From Candidatus Melainabacteria bacterium (GTDB lineage Bacteria > Cyanobacteriota > Vampirovibrionia > LMEP-6097), in the NCBI GenBank assembly GCA_028817775.1, contig JAPPOW010000151.1:1-6494 (forward strand): DNA of 6,494 bases, given 5' to 3'. The translations under genes were made by a program, and so were the position numbers. Under the pieces are notes generated by a model. It was not told where the DNA came from, did no database searches, and saw only the letters and a list, made by a program, of their open reading frames with translations. Of the stretch, positions 1-4,747 are shown piece after piece. The stretch's first letter is position 1; every line of letters begins with the position of its first letter.

Positions 1-1346
1 TGATAACTCTAGTTTGGACTGTTCATCCTCTGCATCATGAGTCAGTAAATATGCTTACTTCCGGGCTTGGCTTTTTGAGTTCGACTTTATTTATGTTATT
101 GGCAATTAATCTGTCACTTTATAGTCCTTATGATTCTTCAATGAACCCTAATCTAGCTTCTTTAATTAGGATGCTCAGCTATTTATGTTTTGCAATTTCA
201 TTTATTGGTGTGGAGATGGTTTTGATTGGACCAATAGTTTTGATTATGATTTTGCTGGCGATGAATAAGGTTGCTAGCCGTTGGGCACAGATGCTGGCGC
301 CACTTATTGTGCTTGCTAACTATTTCGTTATTAGATTTAGTATCAGTGCAGAGACTAAGTATTTTAGTATGAGTTTGGCTGAGCTTGCTGAAAGAAGTTT
401 GGTGCTAGCACCACAGATCTTTTTACACTACCTCAAATTGTTTTTCTATCCGGCTCAATTAGGTGTTGATCAGCATCATAATTTAGTTTTGGCTAATGCC
501 TTTAGTACTAATCACTACTTAGCTCTAGCAGCTTGCACTGTTTTACTTGCAGTCATTGTTTATTTTTTCTGGATACAAGATTCACGTATTAATTTATTGA
601 TTGCTGGTTTTGGCTGTTTTAGTTTACTTGGTATTGCAGTCACTTTGAATATTTATCCGGTTTATTGCTTAGCGCGTGACCGTTATACCTACTTCTTTGT
701 TTTAGGTCTAGTGGCTGTTTTGATTCTGCTTGCTGAAAAATATTTCAAACTATCGACTAAGCCTAAAACTGGTATGGCTTTGATTGCTATTGTAGTTTTG
801 GCTTTGGGGACTCGTTCTTGGTATAAGAACTTCGATTGGCACAATGGTGAGAAGTTATGGCAGCATACAATTGCTTCAGTTGATGATATTGGTGCTAAAC
901 AAATTTGGCGCTATAGTTTGATTCATTATTATGAGGATAGTAAAACCAAGCCTAATAGAAGCTTACTGGAAGACTTTGCTTACTTTATAGAGCGTAATAA
1001 TTTAGATCAGCCTGAGGTCTATCAGCAGATTATGACTAAGGTCAAGGCACCAGAGAACTACTTAGAGCAAAAATATGGCTATGCTGATAACAAAACCATT
1101 GCTGCTGCTCTTTATGTCCTAGCTGAACGTCAGTTGCGTTTTGGCTATCAGGATGAGAGCCAGCGAACTTTATTTTTGTCTCGTAAGTATTACCCTAAAT
1201 ATTTCCAGACTAATATGGCTATATATTTAAGTGATTTCTATATGGCTTTGGAGCGCCAGCAGCAAGAGCAAATTGCACTAGATTTGGCTGAAGTGGCTGC
1301 TCAAAACCGGCTCTGGGGACGGCAATTAGAAGAGGTTGTAAAATAA
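1..1346 (+). CDS. Polytopic membrane protein, TMTC/GT-C glycosyltransferase-like, 5' partial
   Basis: The frame is open from the first complete codon (position 3) to TAA at 1344-1346, giving 447 residues with the N-terminus missing. The ATG at 51 is internal: the codons before it read ITLVWTVHPLHHESVN, which matches the conserved HPxHxE(S/A)V loop of TMTC-type and related bacterial membrane glycosyltransferases. About eight hydrophobic segments follow, from roughly residue 20 to 270, including IFLHYLKLFFYPAQL and an LARDRYTYFFVLGL stretch that recalls the 'AERYLYLPS' region of that family. The remaining C-terminal part, about 170 residues beginning near WYKNFDWHNGEKLWQ, is soluble and helical. 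It occupies the place where TMTC proteins carry TPR repeats, although I see no clean TPR consensus. By family, the likely role is transfer of a sugar from a lipid carrier to a protein or glycan at the membrane; the substrate cannot be inferred. The next gene starts four bases after the stop, so the two are probably co-transcribed. Confidence 0.75.
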   Translation, partial: ITLVWTVHPLHHESVNMLTSGLGFLSSTLFMLLAINLSLYSPYDSSMNPNLASLIRMLSYLCFAISFIGVEMVLIGPIVLIMILLAMNKVASRWAQMLAPLIVLANYFVIRFSISAETKYFSMSLAELAERSLVLAPQIFLHYLKLFFYPAQLGVDQHHNLVLANAFSTNHYLALAACTVLLAVIVYFFWIQDSRINLLIAGFGCFSLLGIAVTLNIYPVYCLARDRYTYFFVLGLVAVLILLAEKYFKLSTKPKTGMALIAIVVLALGTRSWYKNFDWHNGEKLWQHTIASVDDIGAKQIWRYSLIHYYEDSKTKPNRSLLEDFAYFIERNNLDQPEVYQQIMTKVKAPENYLEQKYGYADNKTIAAALYVLAERQLRFGYQDESQRTLFLSRKYYPKYFQTNMAIYLSDFYMALERQQQEQIALDLAEVAAQNRLWGRQLEEVVK

Positions 1347-1350
1347 AGTA

Positions 1351-2100
1351 GTGCTCCAAGTTTCTAGGCTCAAAGTTTATTTCCCAGACAATGACTTCAC
1401 TGCAGTTGATGGGATTGATTTTGATATTCATGATGGTGAGATTTTGGCGCTGGTGGGAGAGAGTGGTAGTGGTAAGTCACTTACTGCCCTCAGCATACTT
1501 GGCTTGCAACCAGTTACCGCTGAGTTGAGTGGTGAGATTAAATTTGATGATTTGGATTTATGTACTAAACCTTATCCGGCTGGAGTGCGTGGCAAACGAA
1601 TTTCTCTAATTGCTCAAGATCCACTGAGTGCGCTAAATCCAATGTATTCAATTTATGGTCAACTCTCTGAAGCTGTCAAAATTTATCAAGCTCTTGGTGA
1701 GCGTGAAACTTATAAACTTTGTTTTGAATACTTAGAGAAAGTTGGTATCCCAGATCCAGAGCGTTGTCTTAAAGCCTATCCACATGAGATCTCAGGTGGT
1801 ATGCGCCAACGGGTGATGATTGCAATGGCAATAATTAATGAGCCTGATCTTTTGATTGCTGATGAACCAACGACTGCGCTTGATGTTACGGTGCAGGCGG
1901 TGATCTTGCAGTTGCTTAAATCTCTAGGCAAGACTATTTTGTTTATTACCCATGACCTTGGAGTTGTAGCCGAGATAGCCGATAGGGTGCTAGTAATGAA
2001 AAACGGTAAGATTGTTGAAGCTGGTACTGTCTATGATATTTTTGAAAAGCCAAGTGAGGATTATACTAAGCATCTTTTAGGGGCTGTGCCCAGTTTATAA
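1351..2100 (+). CDS. ABC transporter ATP-binding protein, OppD/DppD family
   Basis: This is a cytoplasmic ATPase of 249 residues that would power a peptide- or nickel-type ABC importer. Walker A is GESGSGKS (36-43), the Q-loop is AQDP (Gln89), the signature is ISGGMRQR (147-154), Walker B is LLIADEP (167-173), the D-loop is ALD and the H-loop His is 201. The signature with MRQR, together with the ending 'KPSEDYTKHLLGAVPSL', is typical of the OppD/DppD subgroup. Family members usually run to about 320-340 residues with a C-terminal oligopeptide-transporter domain; this one stops just after the 'YTKHLL' motif and so is a short form. The start is GTG at 1351, because an in-frame TAA lies at 1339-1341 and no ATG fits the family N-terminus. 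There is no good Shine-Dalgarno at normal spacing, and the upstream stop is only four bases away, so translational coupling is likely. No permease, binding protein or OppF partner is in the window. Confidence 0.93.
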   Translation: MLQVSRLKVYFPDNDFTAVDGIDFDIHDGEILALVGESGSGKSLTALSILGLQPVTAELSGEIKFDDLDLCTKPYPAGVRGKRISLIAQDPLSALNPMYSIYGQLSEAVKIYQALGERETYKLCFEYLEKVGIPDPERCLKAYPHEISGGMRQRVMIAMAIINEPDLLIADEPTTALDVTVQAVILQLLKSLGKTILFITHDLGVVAEIADRVLVMKNGKIVEAGTVYDIFEKPSEDYTKHLLGAVPSL

Positions 2101-2112
2101 CTACTAGTGACC

Positions 2113-2240
2113 AAATCCTGTTCGAGAAGCTTCATATGCAAGGCATGCGAAGCCTCGACGAAATGGAGTTTACTGGGCGTAAATGAATTGAGGAGAGGCG
2201 AGCATAACGCAGCAGATGGAGCTCTCTCGGACGAGGATTT
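2113..2240. repeat. Long imperfect inverted repeat, copy A of a dispersed palindromic family
   Basis: The left end AAATCCTGTTCGAGAAGC (from 2113) pairs imperfectly with the right end GCTCTCTCGGACGAGGATTT (to 2240). The arms continue inward to a core hairpin GTTTAC / GTAAAT at 2168-2184 around a short GGGC-containing loop. The complement of this element aligns with the element at 4607-4729, including the core and the outer arm (ATGCCTTGC..TGAAGCTTCTCG against ATGCCTCGC..TGAAGCTCTCG). The element lies between the convergent stops of the ABC gene (2100) and the 86-residue gene, whose TAA (complement of 2240-2242) touches its edge. It could act as a two-way transcription terminator, but neither side has a clear U-tract. 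A smaller hairpin, CGAGG/CCTCG at 2232-2248, spans the minus-strand stop. Confidence 0.75.
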
Positions 2241-2500
2241 TAGCCTCGGGCGATGTCGCCTTGAGCCTTACGTGCTTCTTTAGCGTCAGAAATCTGTTGC
2301 CTCCAAAAAGCTTCAGCGTTCCTTGACTGACCAAGTGCAGCCTTGAGTTTAGAAAGTTCAAAACGAATTGCAGAAATATCTTCTTCTGATTCAGCCAGTA
2401 CGGCAGAATCCATCCTGCGCTCTAGGTCGGCGACAGAAAGTTGGAGTAAGTCTTGAGCACTTACTACTTTAGAGAGTTCAATTATGACATTGATGCTCAT
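2240..2500 (-). CDS. Small helical protein with FWRQ motif (86 aa), paralogue of the gene upstream
   Basis: I do not recognise this family. The 86-residue protein is charged and almost wholly helical by composition, with no signal peptide or membrane segment. Residues 45-78 align without gaps to residues 50-83 of the 92-residue protein just upstream, with 14 of 34 identical, including FWRQ-I (65-70) and the following K-A-K spacing. The N-termini also match (MSIN...EL against MAIN...EL), so the two are full-length tandem paralogues. The ATG at 2500 is preceded by AAGGA (complement of 2506-2510) at five bases; this Shine-Dalgarno overlaps the upstream stop codon, and the gap between the genes is eight bases. 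It is the last gene of a three-gene operon and ends at the edge of inverted repeat A. The conserved Trp and the helical form suggest a small structural or assembly subunit, but that is inference. Confidence 0.82.
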   Translation of the reverse strand: MSINVIIELSKVVSAQDLLQLSVADLERRMDSAVLAESEEDISAIRFELSKLKAALGQSRNAEAFWRQQISDAKEARKAQGDIARG

Positions 2501-2508
2501 GCTCGTCC

Positions 2509-2787
2509 TTAAGCAGTACTAGAAAGCTTGTTACCTTCTTTAACTGCAAGTTTGTTTTCGTTGATCTCCTGTCTCCAAAAACTTGCTTCTCCCCTCCAGA
2601 ATCCAATTGCAGCACGAACCAAGTTGATCTGTGCTCTAATCTGAGCGATCTGCGCTCTTGCAAAACCAGTATCATCATTAATAGCAACCCACTGGTCCAT
2701 GACGTTCTCAAGGCCAGTCATATTAGATTGATAGAATTCAATCTTGAACTCACTAAATGCTAATTCTTCTGATGGGTTAATTGCCAT
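2509..2787 (-). CDS. Small helical protein with FWRQ motif (92 aa)
   Basis: I do not recognise this family. This 92-residue protein has no signal peptide or membrane span. It has an acidic, aromatic N-terminal part (SEFKIEFYQ) and a long C-terminal helix region (about 41-85) carrying two FWR triplets seven residues apart (63-65 and 70-72), which places the aromatic pairs on one helix face. It is paralogous to the 86-residue protein downstream (see that entry). The ATG at 2787 has AAGG (complement of 2797-2800) nine bases upstream, overlapping the stop codon of the 208-residue gene; the intergenic gap is 11 bases. The close spacing and repeated stop/Shine-Dalgarno overlap indicate coupled translation, so the three products are probably made in related amounts and may act together. 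Confidence 0.85.
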   Translation of the reverse strand: MAINPSEELAFSEFKIEFYQSNMTGLENVMDQWVAINDDTGFARAQIAQIRAQINLVRAAIGFWRGEASFWRQEINENKLAVKEGNKLSSTA

Positions 2788-2798
2788 AGCTTACGACC

Positions 2799-3425
2799 TT
2801 AGTTTTCGTGTCCCTCCTCACCTAGGATTGACTCCAATACTTCTTTGAGAACTTCATCCGCTTTATCGCGTAATGATTCTCTATACATTTGTTCTGCAAC
2901 AAAATCATTCATCTTGCGGCTAGTCATACCAGACTCATGTTTGATAGTTTCTTTAAGAGTTTTGAGTCTAGTGATTTCAGTATCTAATTGTTCAACTTCC
3001 ATCGTTAACATGTCAGCGCGCTCTCTAAGTTCTGCTGCTTTTTCTCTATAAACATTTGCTGCTTCGCGTAATGCTTCAGGTCCAGCTTTAACTAGAATAC
3101 TTAATTGATCAACAAACTCAGCTGGAATTCCAAGTGATTCCATCAATGCTTCTTTAACCTCACCAAGTTCTTTCTTCTCAAGCTTTTGTTTTTTGTTTTT
3201 CTCTAAATGGTTCGCCAGATCATCAGCATAGTTGGCTACTTTATCCAAGTTCACTGCCTGACCCCTAAGGTCCATTGCTTCCATTGGATTAATATCGCTA
3301 CGATCTTTCTCAAGCTGTAAGAGCTTTTGATTGATTTTGTCCGAGCTCTTCTTTTGGTCTTCCTTGAAGACTTTGTCGTTATTTTCTGCAATAAATTGCA
3401 GTGCGCTAAGTGATTTATCAACCAT
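2799..3425 (-). CDS. Coiled-coil hypothetical protein (208 aa), first gene of the three-gene operon
   Basis: No recognisable family. The 208-residue protein is very rich in Lys and Glu, without signal peptide or membrane segment. Residues about 117-165 form a likely coiled coil (AAELRERADMLTMEVEQL and on), and helical charged stretches occur at 20-45 and 68-97, the latter around a KNKKQKLEKKELGEVKEAL stretch. A short less charged patch, LGIPAEFVDQLSILVKAG, sits between them at about 98-115. The start at 3425 is well supported by AGGAG (complement of 3433-3437) seven bases upstream. It leads the operon with the two FWRQ paralogues, so a scaffold, chaperone or partner of those small proteins is possible but unproven. 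The gene is divergent from the 321-residue gene across a 213-base gap. Confidence 0.88.
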   Translation of the reverse strand: MVDKSLSALQFIAENNDKVFKEDQKKSSDKINQKLLQLEKDRSDINPMEAMDLRGQAVNLDKVANYADDLANHLEKNKKQKLEKKELGEVKEALMESLGIPAEFVDQLSILVKAGPEALREAANVYREKAAELRERADMLTMEVEQLDTEITRLKTLKETIKHESGMTSRKMNDFVAEQMYRESLRDKADEVLKEVLESILGEEGHEN

Positions 3426-3432
3426 TGTTTTT

Positions 3433-3463
3433 CTCCTTTGCTCCTTGATGCTTTTTCATCAAG
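3433..3463 (-). promoter_or_regulatory. 5' leader hairpin and Shine-Dalgarno of the three-gene operon
   Basis: Read on the minus strand, a perfect 7-bp stem CTTGATG / CATCAAG with a six-base A-rich loop (3444-3463) lies just before the ribosome binding site AGGAG (3433-3437) of the 208-residue gene. A second GGAG (3441-3444 region) abuts the stem. No U-tract follows on either strand, so it is not a normal terminator. It may stabilise the mRNA 5' end or tune translation. A TTGACT that could be a -35 box lies further upstream (complement of 3476-3481), but I find no convincing -10 box at proper spacing. Confidence 0.45.
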
Positions 3464-3496
3464 TTAATAGAAACAAGTCAAGTTTATGCTTTGGTT

Positions 3497-3510
3497 AAAT
3501 TAGCTAATTT
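3497..3510. promoter_or_regulatory. 14-bp perfect palindrome in the divergent intergenic region
   Basis: AAATTAGCTAATTT is a perfect two-fold symmetric site about 70 bases upstream of the minus-strand operon start and about 130 bases upstream of the plus-strand gene. Its position between divergent genes and its symmetry suit an operator for a dimeric repressor. AT-rich DNA produces such palindromes by chance, so this is only a candidate. Confidence 0.3.
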
Positions 3511-3594
3511 CTTTGATTTTTTCTTGAAATTGGGGGTTTTGACCCAGTTCATAAATTTAATTTTGAGATTTAGTGCTGGTGCTAGTATTTGGCC

Positions 3595-3620
3595 TGTAGG
3601 GGGTGTAGGGGGACAACGGG
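3595..3620 (+). repeat. G-rich tandem 9-mer ahead of the 321-residue gene
   Basis: TGTAGGGGG occurs twice in direct tandem (3595-3603 and 3604-3612), followed by ACAACGGG. This gives G-runs of 5, 5 and 3 on the coding strand within the presumed 5' leader of the next gene, against an AT-rich background. There are only three runs of three or more G here; GG at 3591-3592 or GGGGG at 3532-3536 would have to supply a fourth for a G-quadruplex. Confidence 0.5.
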
Positions 3621-3638
3621 TAAAAATCTAGGTAGAAA

Positions 3639-4604
3639 ATGCCACTTGAGTCGGTAGCCTCCGCGCCTTTGGCTGTTGCAAAACACGGCATAGATGATTT
3701 TGTGCTTGTGCAAGACCCGACTAGGGCAAAGAAAGATGATTTGGTCTTGGGAGATCAAACAGTAGTAGCAAAACTTTTACATCAGCAACTTAAATCTAAG
3801 CAACAGTTACATGAAATAATTCAAGATCCTCTCATTAGTAAGATCATGCCAGATATTGCAAGTATGTTCTCAGTCGCTGGCAACGTAGCTTCAGCAGTGG
3901 CTAATTTTTTCAATGTCTCAGATACCACTAAGCATTATTCTGATCTATTCGGTTCCTTTGGTACAAAATTATTTCTCTTTGTCAACGCTACCATCAATAC
4001 GCTTGAGCAATTGATGCGCAATAACTATCTCTCCGCCTTTGGTTACTTTCTTGATAATTTGATTGCGATTTTTGTACCTCAAGAGCACACCTTCTTGGCG
4101 CGAGGACTTTCTTCTGGTACTTACCACTTGTCCTATTCATTAGGTATTGCTAATGGTAGTAGAGCCAAGTTTAATGATCTCAAGGATCATAATATCCATC
4201 TCAAGCAGGCACTTACTAAGACTTGGCAAAATTTATTTAATAAGGATGTGTTTTCTAGTTTCTTTGATAGTAATAATTCAATGTCGGGAGTCTTGGGTGG
4301 CTTCTTGAGTATTGTGGGTGTCGCTTCTTGGCCACTCCTAGGTAAGAAGGCGGCTACCTTCTTGAGAGATTTAGGTGGCACACTTAAATCAAGTAACTAT
4401 ATAAATCCAGGTCATATCTTTGAAGGTAGACGCTTATATTTCCTCTCTGGAATTTTGCAGTGTACTGCAGCCTTGGCTGATTTCTGCTCCTCTATGTTTA
4501 GTAAAACTAAATCATTTATGGTGCCGGTGAGTCTTGGTATGGATGGTTTGGCAAAATATATCCTTCGTCAGTCGGTGAACAAGGGAGAACTAGGCGAAAT
4601 TTAA
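3639..4604 (+). CDS. Hypothetical protein (321 aa), partly hydrophobic
   Basis: I do not recognise this protein. It has 321 residues and no N-terminal signal peptide: residues 1-70 are polar, with a Lys/Asp-rich part near 28-50. Several moderately hydrophobic, Gly/Ala/Phe-rich stretches follow: about 74-91 (ASMFSVAGNVASAVANFF), 110-147 (around YLSAFGYFLDNLIAIFVP), 217-235 (GVLGGFLSIVGVASWPLLG) and 266-287 (LYFLSGILQCTAALADF). These look more like amphipathic or membrane-associated helices than classical transmembrane spans, though 217-235 could cross a membrane. The ATG at 3639 has only a weak AGG five to six bases upstream, after a G-rich leader. The gene is divergent from the coiled-coil operon and is followed two bases after its stop by inverted repeat B. 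A shared role with the operon is possible from position alone. Confidence 0.8.
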   Translation: MPLESVASAPLAVAKHGIDDFVLVQDPTRAKKDDLVLGDQTVVAKLLHQQLKSKQQLHEIIQDPLISKIMPDIASMFSVAGNVASAVANFFNVSDTTKHYSDLFGSFGTKLFLFVNATINTLEQLMRNNYLSAFGYFLDNLIAIFVPQEHTFLARGLSSGTYHLSYSLGIANGSRAKFNDLKDHNIHLKQALTKTWQNLFNKDVFSSFFDSNNSMSGVLGGFLSIVGVASWPLLGKKAATFLRDLGGTLKSSNYINPGHIFEGRRLYFLSGILQCTAALADFCSSMFSKTKSFMVPVSLGMDGLAKYILRQSVNKGELGEI

Positions 4605-4606
4605 TT

Positions 4607-4729
4607 TAGATTTGTCACGAATAGCTTCAATAGCTTTGTTATTTGAGTCCTCATTTACTAAAGTAAACTTCGGACACGTCCTTTCAGGACTTCAAATGCC
4701 TCGCTCTTGAAGCTCTCGTAACAAATCTA
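4607..4729. repeat. Long inverted repeat, copy B of the dispersed palindromic family
   Basis: The outer arms TAGATTTGTCACGAATAGC.. (4607-4630) and ..GCTCTCGTAACAAATCTA (4707-4729) are near-perfect complements. Inner arms ATTTGAGTCCT (4641-4651) and AGGACTTCAAAT (4686-4697) pair next. At the centre are two small hairpins, TTTAC/GTAAA (4654-4667) and GTCCT/AGGAC (4678-4690). The element aligns with the complement of copy A through the core (TCATTTAC, loop, GTAAACT) and the outer arm. It begins two bases after the stop of the 321-residue gene and ends about 18 bases before purL, so it may separate transcription of the two genes. No U-tract is evident. It holds no gene. Confidence 0.8.
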
Positions 4730-4730
4730 G

Positions 4731-4744
4731 ATCCTCTAGAGGAT
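4731..4744 (+). promoter_or_regulatory. 14-bp palindrome containing the purL Shine-Dalgarno
   Basis: ATCCTCTAGAGGAT is perfectly self-complementary. Its right half includes AGAGG (4738-4742), the ribosome binding site five bases before the purL ATG at 4748. In RNA it could fold as ATCCT/AGGAT around a CTAG loop and hide the Shine-Dalgarno; in DNA it could be a dimer-binding site. It follows directly on inverted repeat B. The ribosome binding site is secure; the regulatory reading is inference. Confidence 0.5.
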
Positions 4745-4747
4745 GCT

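Noticed and set aside
1219..1431. Minus-strand open frame of about 70 codons
   Set aside because: It lies antisense across the end of the membrane protein gene and the start of the ABC gene, both well supported, and its translation has no recognisable features.
2170..2361. Minus-strand open frame of 63 codons
   Set aside because: It overlaps the 86-residue gene in another frame and runs through inverted repeat A; the overlapped gene has a good ribosome binding site and a paralogue.
2478..2711. Minus-strand open frame of 77 codons
   Set aside because: It is in a shifted frame over the 92-residue gene, which has paralogue support; this frame lacks a matching ribosome binding site or homologue.
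2845..3051. Plus-strand open frame of 68 codons
   Set aside because: It is antisense within the 208-residue coiled-coil gene; the Ser/Leu-rich translation is what the complement of Glu/Lys/Arg-rich coding produces.
3539..3567. Promoter for the 321-residue gene with a TTGACC -35 box
   Set aside because: No acceptable -10 box lies 16-18 bases downstream, and other spacings are no better than chance in AT-rich DNA.
4187..4381. Minus-strand open frame of 64 codons
   Set aside because: It is antisense inside the 321-residue gene, with no independent support.
4605..4747. Purine riboswitch ahead of purL
   Set aside because: The region is accounted for by a long inverted repeat and a palindrome; I see no guanine-riboswitch core or three-way junction pattern.
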